A stretch of 14,350 nucleotides of DNA, from contig JAEYGD010000108.1 in the NCBI GenBank assembly GCA_023402505.1, forward strand, positions 1 through 14,350. Direction: 5' to 3'. Positions 1 through 7,638 of the stretch are shown in pieces (position 1 is the first letter of the stretch; every line of letters begins with the position of its first letter). Under the pieces are notes generated by a model that saw nothing but the letters and a program-made list of their open reading frames with translations, had not been told where the DNA came from and did not search any database. The DNA is from Actinomycetes bacterium (GTDB lineage: Bacteria; Actinomycetota; Actinomycetes; Mycobacteriales; Micromonosporaceae). The translations under genes and the position numbers were made by a program.

Positions 1-842
1 GTCTCGCGCCGCGCGGCGCCCCGGAGTGCCCGCCACCACGGCTCGCCGAGGCCGGTGACACCGCCGCCGAGCACGACGGCGTCCGGGTCGAGCAGGTTGA
101 CCAGCCCGCCGACGGCCGAACCGACCGCCGTGCCGCCCAGCACGACCACCTCCCGGGCCGCCTCGTCGCCGTCCCCGGCGCGCGCCGCCACGGCACGCAG
201 GTCCTCGACCGGCCGCCCGGTGCGCCGGGCGTACTCGGCGGCGAGGCCGGGTCCGGAGGCGATCGCCTCCAGGTGCCCCCGGCCCCCGCAGGTGCAGGGC
301 AGCGACCCGGCGTACGGGGACGGCTGGTGCCCGGCGTGCCCGGCCGCGTGGTGGGCGCCGGCGAGCACGGTGTCGCCGAGGACGAACGAGGCACCGACGC
401 CGGTGCCGACGGCGACGAAGAGCACCGTCTCGTGGCCGGCCGCGACGCCGTGGCGGGCCTCGCCGAGGGCGTGCGCGTGCACGTCGTTGACGACCGTGAC
501 CGGCAACCCGAGCCGCTGGTGCAGGATGCCGCGCAGGTCGGTGCCGGCCCAGCCGGCCAGCACGTCGGTGGCCGAGCGCACCCGCCCGGCCCGGCTGTCG
601 ATCACCCCGGCGCTGCCCACGCCGAGGGCACGCACGGGCGCCCCCGCCGACCTGCGCCTCAGCTGCTCGACGAGGGCGACGGCGGTGTCCAGCACCGCGC
701 CGGCACCGGCCCGGCCGGGTGTGGCGGCGGTGAGCCGGTCGACGATCCGGCCCGGCCCGGTCACGAGGGCCGCGGCCGTCTTGGTGCCCCCGATGTCGAG
801 CGCGGCGACCGCCTCGACGGTGCGGGGAGGTGCCTGTTCCAT
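1..842 (-). CDS. nanK: ROK-family sugar kinase, probable N-acetylmannosamine kinase (3' end outside window)
   Basis: It probably phosphorylates N-acetylmannosamine with ATP in the cytoplasm, the step after the aldolase in sialic-acid catabolism. The ATP-binding motif DIGGTK is at residues 16-21. The expected catalytic Asp is D120 in NDVHAHALGE. Residues 168-172 read GHAGH, resembling the GHIGH of E. coli NanK rather than the GELGH of glucokinases. A zinc-type motif follows (C183-T-C185-G-G-R-G-H190-L-E), in which the usual third Cys is His. A late DPDAVVLGGGV motif lies near the window edge. About 280 residues are visible, and roughly 20-30 C-terminal residues are missing beyond position 1. 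The ATG is 2 bases after the aldolase stop, with no strong Shine-Dalgarno site, so translation is probably coupled. The ROK assignment is firm. NanK specificity rests on GHAGH and the neighbourhood; another hexosamine kinase or glucokinase is the alternative. Confidence 0.85.
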   Translation of the reverse strand, partial: MEQAPPRTVEAVAALDIGGTKTAAALVTGPGRIVDRLTAATPGRAGAGAVLDTAVALVEQLRRRSAGAPVRALGVGSAGVIDSRAGRVRSATDVLAGWAGTDLRGILHQRLGLPVTVVNDVHAHALGEARHGVAAGHETVLFVAVGTGVGASFVLGDTVLAGAHHAAGHAGHQPSPYAGSLPCTCGGRGHLEAIASGPGLAAEYARRTGRPVEDLRAVAARAGDGDEAAREVVVLGGTAVGSAVGGLVNLLDPDAVVLGGGVTGLGEPWWRALRGAARRE

Positions 843-844
843 GT

Positions 845-1783
845 TCAGAGCAGTCCCGCCAGTTCGAGCTGCGTACGCACGCGTGCCGTCTCCCCGGCGT
901 CGAGCGGGCGCAGCGGCAGGGACACCGTGTTGCCGGCGATCACACCGAGCAGTGCCAGGGCGGTCTTGAACGCGCCGACGCCCCGGGTCGCCCCGGCCGA
1001 CGTGGCCGGGTCGGCGGCGTCGACGATGCGGAACAGCCGGGTCAGCCGGTCCTGCTCGCGGCGGGCGGCCGCCCAGTCGCCCTCGGCGCAGGCCCGGTGC
1101 AGCCGTACGTAGCCGGCCGGGTCCACGTTGCCCAGCCCCGGTACGCAGCCGGAGCCGCCGGCCAGCATCATCGCGTCGACCACCACCTCGTGCCCGGTGA
1201 GCAGGCTGAAGCCGGTGTCCGGGGCGTTCTCCGCGATCGACAGCACCAGCTGCCGGAACGCGACGTCGTCCCCGCTGGAGTCCTTGACGCCGGCCAGCAC
1301 CCCGTCCGCGGCCAGGCGGGTCAGCAGGTCGACGGGGAGCTTCGTGTGCACGCAGACCGGGATGTCGTAGGCGAGCAGGGGAAGCTCCACCGCCGCGGCG
1401 ATCGACCGGAAGTGCCGTTCGGTCTCGTGGGGGCCGACGATGGCGTAGAAGGGGGCCGTCACGACCAGCCCGTCGGCTCCCAGCGCGGCCGACGCCGCGG
1501 CCCGCTCCAGGACCCGGGGGGTGGTGGGCTCGATGCAGCCGGCGAGGACGGGTACGGAGCCGCCGACGGTCTTGACGATCGTTTCGAGAGCCCGGTCCCG
1601 CTGCCGGTCGGTGAGGAAGACCGTCTCGCCGGAGCTGCCGAGCGCGAAGATGCCGTCGACGCCGGCGTCGAGCAGCCGCTCGACGAGCCGTTCGAGGGAA
1701 TCGACGTCGACCTCGCCCTCCTCGGTCAGGGGGGTGACGGTCGGCGGCACGACTCCGGCGAACCGCGGGGCTGGGGTGGTCAC
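845..1783 (-). CDS. DHDPS/N-acetylneuraminate lyase-family aldolase (class I)
   Basis: A 312-residue member of the DapA/NanA superfamily, which forms or cleaves pyruvate-linked 2-keto acids through a Schiff base. The GTG start overlaps the upstream ATPase stop by four bases (GTGA) and has GAGGAG 5 bases upstream. Visible motifs are GSSGE at 49-53 (carboxylate-binding loop), Y139 in AYDIP and the Schiff-base lysine K167 in GVKDSSGD. The Tyr/Lys spacing of 28 matches the family, and the length is only slightly above the typical 290-310. The sialidase, ROK kinase and transporter around it suggest it cleaves N-acetylneuraminate to N-acetylmannosamine and pyruvate. However, YDIP and GVKDSSGD look closer to generic DHDPS/KDG-aldolase relatives than to classical NanA. 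Lysine-biosynthetic DapA is unlikely in this operon. Substrate is inferred from context only. Confidence 0.88.
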   Translation of the reverse strand: MTTPAPRFAGVVPPTVTPLTEEGEVDVDSLERLVERLLDAGVDGIFALGSSGETVFLTDRQRDRALETIVKTVGGSVPVLAGCIEPTTPRVLERAAASAALGADGLVVTAPFYAIVGPHETERHFRSIAAAVELPLLAYDIPVCVHTKLPVDLLTRLAADGVLAGVKDSSGDDVAFRQLVLSIAENAPDTGFSLLTGHEVVVDAMMLAGGSGCVPGLGNVDPAGYVRLHRACAEGDWAAARREQDRLTRLFRIVDAADPATSAGATRGVGAFKTALALLGVIAGNTVSLPLRPLDAGETARVRTQLELAGLL

Positions 1784-2853
1784 TCTGTCTCCTCGGCAGT
1801 CAAGGGGGTGGTACGGCGGCCCGTCGCCGCGGCGGCCAGTTCGACCAGCTCCGCGTTGCCGGTCCCGGCGGGAACGGGGTGGTGGCACCGGAACTCGTGG
1901 ACCTCGCCGGTGTCCGCGCCGCGGACCGGTGGCATCTCGGTCGCGCACCGATCGGTGGCGTTCCAGCAGCGGGTCCGGAACGGGCAGCCGCTGGGCGGCC
2001 GGGTGGCGGAGGGGACCGGACCGACCAGCGGGATGGGGTCGATGGGCGAGAGCAGGCCCGGCGTGGCGGAAAAGAGCGCCCGGGTGTACGGGTGCCGGGC
2101 CCCCTCGGGGAGCCGGCCGGCGGGCGTCTGCTCGACGATCCGCCCGAGGTACATCGTGACGACCCGGTCGCTGACCCGCTTGACCGTCTGGATGTCGTGG
2201 GAGACCAGGACCATCGCCAACCCGAGCCGGTCCTTGAGGTCCAGCAGCAGGTTGAGGATCTGGGCCCGGACGGAGACGTCGAGGGCGCTGGTGGGCTCGT
2301 CGGCGATGACCAGGCCCGGTTCCAGCGCCAGCGCACGCGCGATGGAGACCCGCTGGCGTTGCCCGCCGGAGAGCTGGCTCGGCAGCACGTCGGCGACCGA
2401 CCGGGGCAGGCCCACCAGGGCCATCAGTTCGGCGACCCGCGCCTCGCGTTGTGCCCTGGTCCCCCGGCGGTGCACGTCGAGGGGGTCGCGCAGGATGTCG
2501 CGTACCGGCATCCGGCGGTTCAGCGACGTCGCCGGATCCTGGAAGATCATGCCGACGCCGGCGCCGATGTGCTGGCGCCGCTCGGCAGCGCTCATCGACC
2601 AGACCTCCCGGTCGGCGAACGTCACCGTGCCGCCGGTCGGCCGCTGGAGGCCCACCAGCACCTTGGCCAGGGTGGACTTGCCGCAGCCGGACTCGCCGAC
2701 GATGCCGACGGTCTCGCCCGCGTGGACGGTCAGGTCCGCGCCGGTGAGCGCGTAGACGCGCTCGCGGCCGAACATGCCACCGCCGCGGGTGCGGTGCACC
2801 ACGTGCACGTCGCGCAGCTCGACGATGGGCTCGCGCGGTGCTGTCGCGCTCAT
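1780..2853 (-). CDS. ABC transporter ATP-binding protein, DppF/OppF type
   Basis: One of two nucleotide-binding subunits of a peptide-class importer, on the cytoplasmic face. It has 357 residues from an ATG that overlaps the previous stop by four bases (ATGA). Walker A is GESGCGKST at 53-61, the Q-loop is FQD at 104-106, the signature is LSGGQ at 161-165, Walker B is LVIADE at 181-186 and the switch His is H219. The C-terminal oligopeptide-transporter extension carries the Cys pattern GCPFRTRC...C...CHH seen in Opp/Dpp ATPases. All catalytic motifs look intact. Upstream in-frame starts exist, but they lie inside the preceding gene and lose to the overlapping ATG. Together with the fused subunit upstream it completes the ATPase pair. 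Operon context suggests sialic acid as substrate, a role known for some peptide-class importers, but sequence alone cannot exclude peptides. Confidence 0.95.
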   Translation of the reverse strand: MSATAPREPIVELRDVHVVHRTRGGGMFGRERVYALTGADLTVHAGETVGIVGESGCGKSTLAKVLVGLQRPTGGTVTFADREVWSMSAAERRQHIGAGVGMIFQDPATSLNRRMPVRDILRDPLDVHRRGTRAQREARVAELMALVGLPRSVADVLPSQLSGGQRQRVSIARALALEPGLVIADEPTSALDVSVRAQILNLLLDLKDRLGLAMVLVSHDIQTVKRVSDRVVTMYLGRIVEQTPAGRLPEGARHPYTRALFSATPGLLSPIDPIPLVGPVPSATRPPSGCPFRTRCWNATDRCATEMPPVRGADTGEVHEFRCHHPVPAGTGNAELVELAAAATGRRTTPLTAEETE

Positions 2854-4808
2854 CGGGCCAGCTCCTTCTCGCTGACGGTGACCGCCGGGTGGTGGCAGGC
2901 GTACCCGTGGGTGGCGGTGCCCTCCAGGCGGGGTGCCGTGTCGTGGCAGACCTCGGTCGCCATCGGGCAGCGGTCGGCGAACCGGCATCCGTGCGGGAAG
3001 TCGGCGGGCGACGGCACGACGCCCCGGATCTGCGTGAGCCGCTGCGCCCCGGCCTCAAGGGACAGGACGGACCCGAGGAGCCCACGGGCGTAGTGGTGCG
3101 CCGGCGCCTCGATCACGTCGGCGGTCACGCCGGACTCGACGATCTGCCCGCCGTACATGACGACGACCCGGTCCGAGACGTCGCTGACCAGCGCGAGGTC
3201 ATGGCTGACCAGGATCAGGGCGAAGCCCAGCTGGTCGCGCAGCCGCAGCAGCAGTTCCATCACCTGCGCCTGCACGGTGACGTCCAGCGCGGTGGTCGGT
3301 TCGTCGGCGATGATCAGGCGCGGGTCCCGGGACAGGGCCATGGCGATCACGACCCGTTGCCGCTGCCCGCCGGAGAGCTCGTGCGGGTACGCCGCGAGGG
3401 TGCGCCGCGGGTCCAGGCCCACCAGCCGCATCAGTTCCTCGGCGGACCGGGTGCCGCCCCGGCGGATCATCTGCCCCAGTTGGGTGCCGATGCGCAGGGC
3501 GGGGTTCAGTGCGGAGAGGGCGTCCTGGTAGACCATCGCGATCTCGCGTCCCATCAGGGCCCGGCGTTCCTTGGCGGTCATGGCCAGCAGGTTCGTGCCC
3601 TGGAAGCGGATCTCGCCGCGCACCCGGGCCCCGTGCGGCAGGAGGCCCATGGCGGCGAGGACCGTCAGCGACTTGCCCGAGCCCGACTCCCCGACCAGGC
3701 CGACCACCTCACCGGGGCGGACGTCGAAGGAGAGCCCGTCGACGATGTCCACACCCTGGTGACGCCCCTCGAACCCGATCGCCAGATTGTCGATCTCGAG
3801 AACCGGTCGGCCCTGCGGCAGGGGGCGGGCACGCTCGCGCAGCCGCTGGGCGGCCTCCGCGAGGCCGGGCAGCGGTACGACCTCGCCGGTGCCCGGCCGC
3901 GGCTGCTCCAGCGCGTCGCCGGCCGAGGTGGCGGTGGCGCGCCGTGCCGCCGGGGCGGCCCAGGCGTCGGACATCCCCTCGGAGAGCACGTTCAGGGCCA
4001 GCACGGTCAGCAGGATCAGCAGGCCGGGGAAGAACGTGGCCCACCAGCCACCGATCTGCACCATCTCCTTGCCGAAGGCGATCACCGAGCCCCACGAGGA
4101 CTCCGCCTCCTGCGGGGCCAGACCGCCACCGATGAAGGAGAGGGACGCCTCGAAGACGATGGCGTCGGCGACCATGACGGTGACGAAGACGAGGACCGGG
4201 GCGGCGCAGTTGCGCAGGACGTGCCGCCAGAGGATGTGGGTCCGCCGGGCGCCGATGATCCGCTCAGCGGCCACGTAGTCCTCGCCGTACTGGGACAGCA
4301 CGTTGGCGCGGACGATCCGGGCGACCGACGGGGTGAAGACGAAACCGATCGCGATCACGAGCACCAGCAGGCTGTTCTTGCCGAACGAGATGATCAGCAG
4401 GGCGGAGAGCACGATGGCGGGGAAGGCCATGACGACGTCGAGGCAGCGCATGATGACCTCGTCGACGGCGGTGCGGCTGCTGCCGGCCACCGCGCCGAGG
4501 ACCGAGCCGACCACCAGCGCGATGCCGGCCGCGCCGAAACCGACGGTCAGGGACCGCCCCGTGCCGGCCACCAGCCGCGAGAAGACGTCCCGCCCGAGCT
4601 TGTCCAGGCCGAACCAGAAGTCGCCGTTCGGGCCGGTCAGGGCCGGTCCGAGCCCGGTCCGGGTCGGATCGTGCGGCATGATCAGCGGGGCGAAGACGCC
4701 CACCAGGATGATCAGCAGGACGAAGCCGAGGGCGAACCTGGCGGTGACGCCGAGCCGGGCGAAGGCGACGCCGGGGCGGGAGAGCCGGGCGGTGAGGGTC
4801 CGACGCAT
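2850..4808 (-). CDS. fused ABC permease/ATP-binding protein (DppC-DppD type)
   Basis: A single 652-residue reading frame combines the second permease and the first ATPase of the importer. Residues 1-290 are a DppC-type permease with an N-terminal membrane segment (about 25-45), several further segments, and the EAA-type loop around 180-200 (AAERIIGARR...LWRHVLRN) that contacts the ATPase. An Ala/Pro/Arg-rich linker (about 280-335) leads to the ATPase: Walker A GESGSGKSL at 373-381, signature LSGGQ at 478-482, Walker B LIIADE at 498-503, switch His H536, and a C-terminal Cys-rich tail (CRFADRC...C...CHH). The start ATG shares one base with the permease stop (TGATG) and has GGAGG upstream. No stop or frameshift signal separates the halves, so the fusion looks genuine. 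Such fusions are known in actinobacterial dipeptide-class transporters. Confidence 0.94.
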   Translation of the reverse strand: MRRTLTARLSRPGVAFARLGVTARFALGFVLLIILVGVFAPLIMPHDPTRTGLGPALTGPNGDFWFGLDKLGRDVFSRLVAGTGRSLTVGFGAAGIALVVGSVLGAVAGSSRTAVDEVIMRCLDVVMAFPAIVLSALLIISFGKNSLLVLVIAIGFVFTPSVARIVRANVLSQYGEDYVAAERIIGARRTHILWRHVLRNCAAPVLVFVTVMVADAIVFEASLSFIGGGLAPQEAESSWGSVIAFGKEMVQIGGWWATFFPGLLILLTVLALNVLSEGMSDAWAAPAARRATATSAGDALEQPRPGTGEVVPLPGLAEAAQRLRERARPLPQGRPVLEIDNLAIGFEGRHQGVDIVDGLSFDVRPGEVVGLVGESGSGKSLTVLAAMGLLPHGARVRGEIRFQGTNLLAMTAKERRALMGREIAMVYQDALSALNPALRIGTQLGQMIRRGGTRSAEELMRLVGLDPRRTLAAYPHELSGGQRQRVVIAMALSRDPRLIIADEPTTALDVTVQAQVMELLLRLRDQLGFALILVSHDLALVSDVSDRVVVMYGGQIVESGVTADVIEAPAHHYARGLLGSVLSLEAGAQRLTQIRGVVPSPADFPHGCRFADRCPMATEVCHDTAPRLEGTATHGYACHHPAVTVSEKELAR

Positions 4809-5764
4809 CAGTGGCCTCCGCGCAGTCGTGGGTTGGCGAAGAGGTAGAGGACGTCGACGATCAGGTTCACCAGGACGAATCCGAGGGCGATGGTCAGGAC
4901 GGTCCCCTGGGCGAGTGCGGTGTCGTTCTGCTGGACCGCGCTCATGATCTGGGTGCCCATGCCGGGCAGCGAGAAGATGGCCTCGATGACGACCGTGCCT
5001 CCGATGAGGTAGCCGATGCGCAGGCCCAGCGCGGTGAGCGGGTTGACGAGGGCGTTGCGCAGCACGTTGCGGCCGATCACCACCCGGGGCGGCAGCCCGG
5101 CGCCGATCGCCGTGCGGACGTAGTCCTTGTCCAGTTCCTCGACCATGGACGTCCGCACGATCCGGGCGAGGGAGCATCCGACCGGCACGGCGAGGGCGAG
5201 GGCGGGCAGCGTGAGCGACTGCAACCAGAGGCTGAACGAGTCGGCGGGATTGACGTAGCCGCCGGCCGGGAAGAGCGGTCGGCGTACGGCGAACTCCTGG
5301 ATGAACAGCAGCGCCAGCCAGAACGACGGCGTCGCGATGCCGGCCATGGAGACGAACCGGATGACCTGGTCCGGCCAGCGGTCCCGGTACAGCGCGGCCG
5401 GGATGCCCAGGGCCAGTGCGATGACGAGCGCGCCGAGCACGCCGAGCGCCGTCAACTGGATCGTCAGCGGCAGGGCGGTGGCGATCTTGTCGGCGACCGG
5501 TACCGACGGCGGGAAGGTCATGCCCAGGTCGGCCCGTGCCAGGTCGCCCAGGAAGTGCAGGTAGCGCAGCGGCAGCGGGTCGTTGAGTCCGTTGGCTGCC
5601 CGGAACGCCTCGATCTGCGCGGGCGTGGCCTGGTCCCCGAGGACGGACAGTGCGGGGTCGATCGGCGAGAACTGCATGATCACGAAGACGAACAGCGTGA
5701 TGCCCAGCACGAGGGGGATCAGGGTCAGCAGTCGTCGCGCGAGCAGACTGAGGACGGTCAGCAT
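4808..5764 (-). CDS. ABC transporter permease, DppB/OppB type
   Basis: Inner-membrane permease of 318 residues that pairs with the permease half of the downstream fusion protein. The first membrane helix lies at about 8-31, followed by the extracytoplasmic segment typical of DppB (FSPIDPA...LNDPLPLRY). Further helices lie near 100-125, 135-160, 185-205, 240-262 and 285-310. The EAA loop at about 214-237 contains AIGAGLPPRVVIGRNVLRN, and SLPGMG at 265-270 is a common family motif. Its stop overlaps the next start by one base. The start follows a 108-base gap after the binding-protein gene and has only a weak purine-rich site upstream (GAGAAAGAGAAA). Hairpins in that gap may lower its expression relative to the binding protein. 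Confidence 0.93.
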   Translation of the reverse strand: MLTVLSLLARRLLTLIPLVLGITLFVFVIMQFSPIDPALSVLGDQATPAQIEAFRAANGLNDPLPLRYLHFLGDLARADLGMTFPPSVPVADKIATALPLTIQLTALGVLGALVIALALGIPAALYRDRWPDQVIRFVSMAGIATPSFWLALLFIQEFAVRRPLFPAGGYVNPADSFSLWLQSLTLPALALAVPVGCSLARIVRTSMVEELDKDYVRTAIGAGLPPRVVIGRNVLRNALVNPLTALGLRIGYLIGGTVVIEAIFSLPGMGTQIMSAVQQNDTALAQGTVLTIALGFVLVNLIVDVLYLFANPRLRGGH

Positions 5765-5800
5765 CGGTCGTTTCTCTTTCTCGTCGCGGGGCGCCGGGAC

Positions 5801-5882
5801 GTCCCGCCCGGCCGCACGGGTGGCACGGGCCGGGCGGGACGCACGAGGGCGGGATCCGGTGCCCCGAGCGGCTCAGCCGCTC
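5801..5882 (-). terminator. hairpins between binding-protein and permease genes (attenuator or mRNA stabiliser)
   Basis: A perfect 13-base inverted repeat (GTCCCGCCCGGCC at 5801-5813, its complement at 5828-5840) has a 14-base loop. A smaller stem, GAGCGG-CTCAG-CCGCTC (5866-5882), spans the stop of the binding-protein gene. No T-run follows in the leftward direction. In binding-protein transporters such structures often protect the binding-protein mRNA or cause partial termination, giving excess binding protein over membrane subunits. That role here is inferred. Confidence 0.65.
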
Positions 5883-7498
5883 CGGCTGGTGCCCAGGAAG
5901 TACAGGCCGGTGGTCGCGGCGCCGGAGAAGCCACTGAGCTTGGCGGGGTCGTACGCGGTGACGACCTTGGTGTGCAGGATCGGGTAGAGCGGGACCTCGT
6001 CGGCGACCTTGTCCAGGGCCTGCTTCCACAGCGCCTTCCGGGCGGCCTCGTCCGGGGTCTGGGCGGCCTTGTCGAGCAGCGTGGCCATGGCCTTGCGGTC
6101 GGCGTCGCTCCACCGGTAGCGCTGTCCCGGCCAGGTCTCGCCGTAGTAGAACCACCGCATCAGCAGGTCGGTGTCGACGCCGAAGACGCTGGGGTCACCG
6201 GTGGCCATGAGCACCCGGAAGGTGTCCTTCGGCACGACGTCGCCGTAGATGGCGGCGGAGGGCACGGTGTTGAGGCTGGCGTTGACGCCGATTTTCTTCC
6301 ACTGCTCGACGACCAGCGGAGCGACGTCCTTGACGATGGAGGCGTCCGTGGTGTCCATCTGGATCGACAGGTTCGTCACGCCGGCCGCCTGGAGCAGGGC
6401 CTTGGCCTTGTCCGGGTTGTAGTCGTAGACCGTGGCGGCCTTCTGGTAGTCCTTGTTGCCCTCGTCGAGGTAGCTCGACGCCGGGCTGCCGTACCCGTTG
6501 AGCGCCGTCTTGATGACCGCGTCGCGGTCGATGGCGTAGTGCAGGGCCTGCCGTACGCGCTTGTCGTCGAACGGCGCGGCGGCCGTGTTGAACATGAGGA
6601 AGACCTGGTTGAAGGCCTGCTTCACGTCCACGGTGTACTTGTCCTTGAGCGAGTCGACGTTCAGGTACGGCACCGACTCGATGGCCTGGACCCGGCCGCC
6701 CTGCAGGTCGGACACCCGCGCCGCGGCCTCGGTGGTGGTGTTCCACGTCATGGCGTCCACGGGGGCGGGACGGGGGCCGTTGTAGGCGGCGTTCTTGCTG
6801 AGCTTGACGCCGGACTCCTTCGAGGCGCTGTCCAGCTTGAACGGTCCGGAGCCGATCGGCGCGTTGTCGAAGGCCTTCGCGGCGGCGGCGTCGGCGGTCT
6901 TCGCCTTCGGAACGATCTTGATGACGGCGATCCGCTGGGCGAACAGCGCGAAGGGGTACTTCAGTGTGAACTCGACGGTGGTCGTGTCCTTGGCGGTGAC
7001 CGTGTCGATGAACGGGATGAACCCCTGCATCAGCGGCGGGGCCGCCGGGTCGGCCGGCTTCAGCACCCGGGTGAAGGACCAGGCGACGTCCTCGGCGGTG
7101 ACCGGGGTGCCGTCGGAGAACGTGGCGCCGTCCCGCAGGGAGACCGTGTACGTCAGCCCGTCGGCGCTGCCCTCGGGCTGGGCCTTGGCCAGGGCCAGGT
7201 ACGGCTCGCGGGTGATCGGGTCGAGGTCGACCAGCCCTTCGAAGATGTGCTGGTTGACGGCCGTCGCGACCGCCGAGGAGGCGTTGCCGGGGTCGAACCC
7301 GCTGGAGAGGGTGAAGCCCAGCGTCGCCTCGATCGTCTTTCCACCCTTGCCGTTCTCGACGGCGTTGGTGGAGGAGGGGCCGCCGCTACAGGCGACCAGG
7401 CCCAGCGCCAGGGTCGCCGCGGCCGCCGCCGTGGTGACCGGGCGGACCCGGCGTACGGCGCCGAACCGTCTCCTCAACGGCTTGTCGGTGGTGCTCAC
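5873..7498 (-). CDS. extracellular solute-binding lipoprotein, family 5 (DppA/SatA class)
   Basis: Captures the transported ligand outside the cell and hands it to the permeases. The chosen start is GTG at 7498, because GGAGG sits 7 bases upstream; an in-frame ATG at 7534 lies in the leader and has no such site. The 541-residue product begins with a basic segment (PLRRRFGAVRR, faintly Tat-like), a hydrophobic stretch at about 21-36 and a lipobox LVAC with lipidated C37. The mature part follows the SBP_bac_5 pattern: IFEGLVDLDP, LRDGATFSDGTPVTAEDV, and RVRQALHYAIDRDAVI in the middle, with VPLYPILHT near the end. Length is typical for peptide/nickel-class binding proteins. It is the first gene of the leftward operon, behind the putative operator. 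Ligand is inferred from the sialidase, aldolase and kinase neighbours, since family 5 proteins bind peptides, nickel complexes, oligosaccharides or sialic acid. Confidence 0.93.
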   Translation of the reverse strand: MSTTDKPLRRRFGAVRRVRPVTTAAAAATLALGLVACSGGPSSTNAVENGKGGKTIEATLGFTLSSGFDPGNASSAVATAVNQHIFEGLVDLDPITREPYLALAKAQPEGSADGLTYTVSLRDGATFSDGTPVTAEDVAWSFTRVLKPADPAAPPLMQGFIPFIDTVTAKDTTTVEFTLKYPFALFAQRIAVIKIVPKAKTADAAAAKAFDNAPIGSGPFKLDSASKESGVKLSKNAAYNGPRPAPVDAMTWNTTTEAAARVSDLQGGRVQAIESVPYLNVDSLKDKYTVDVKQAFNQVFLMFNTAAAPFDDKRVRQALHYAIDRDAVIKTALNGYGSPASSYLDEGNKDYQKAATVYDYNPDKAKALLQAAGVTNLSIQMDTTDASIVKDVAPLVVEQWKKIGVNASLNTVPSAAIYGDVVPKDTFRVLMATGDPSVFGVDTDLLMRWFYYGETWPGQRYRWSDADRKAMATLLDKAAQTPDEAARKALWKQALDKVADEVPLYPILHTKVVTAYDPAKLSGFSGAATTGLYFLGTSRSG

Positions 7499-7569
7499 GT
7501 AAATGCCTCCATAGGCTCTGCATGCGCTCCGCATGACCGCTCAGCGCTGCGGGGGGTTGGTGCAAGGGG

Positions 7570-7590
7570 TATGACGTCTGACGTCTGATG
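7570..7590. promoter_or_regulatory. putative GntR operator, site A (regulator/operon intergenic region)
   Basis: Contains two consecutive GACGTCT heptamers (7573-7579, 7580-7586), forming the perfect palindrome GACGTC-T-GACGTC. A degenerate third copy, GATGCTT, follows. Its reverse complement matches the site in front of the sialidase at 18 of 21 positions. It lies just downstream of the proposed operon -10 and over the proposed -35 of the regulator gene, so one bound dimer array could repress both. Binding by the adjacent GntR protein is inference. Confidence 0.7.
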
Positions 7591-7600
7591 CTTGTAGGCT
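7571..7600 (+). promoter_or_regulatory. weak candidate promoter for the GntR regulator gene
   Basis: ATGACG (7571-7576) and TAGGCT (7595-7600) are separated by 18 bases and match TTGACA and TANNNT partially. The -35 would be embedded in operator site A, which would allow autoregulation. The match is modest and other starts are possible. Confidence 0.3.
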
Positions 7601-7620
7601 GAGCGTGACAGATCCGTGAA
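7591..7620 (-). promoter_or_regulatory. candidate promoter of the leftward transporter/catabolic operon
   Basis: On the minus strand TTCACG (7620-7615) is followed after 18 bases by TACAAG (7596-7591), a partial match to housekeeping -35/-10 boxes. The putative operator begins immediately after this -10, the same geometry as at the sialidase promoter. Predicted transcription would start near 7585, leaving a leader of about 85 bases with a small CATGCG-CTC-CGCATG hairpin (7521-7535). Confidence 0.45.
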
Positions 7621-7638
7621 GGAAGGGCAAGGGGCCAG

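Noticed and set aside
845..1783. Biosynthetic dapA for lysine
   Set aside because: The gene lies in an importer/kinase operon without other lysine genes, overlapping its neighbours by a GTGA junction.
830..4847. Long plus-strand open frames opposite the transporter operon
   Set aside because: They are Gly/Arg/Asp/His-rich shadow frames produced by high GC; the minus strand holds well-conserved ABC and aldolase motifs.
4809..6155. Upstream in-frame extension of the fused permease/ATPase
   Set aside because: It would run through the DppB permease gene; the TGATG overlap and GGAGG site fix the start at 4808.
7499..7534. ATG at 7534 as start of the binding protein
   Set aside because: No ribosome site before it, and it would place extra residues before the signal peptide; GTG at 7498 has GGAGG at ideal spacing.
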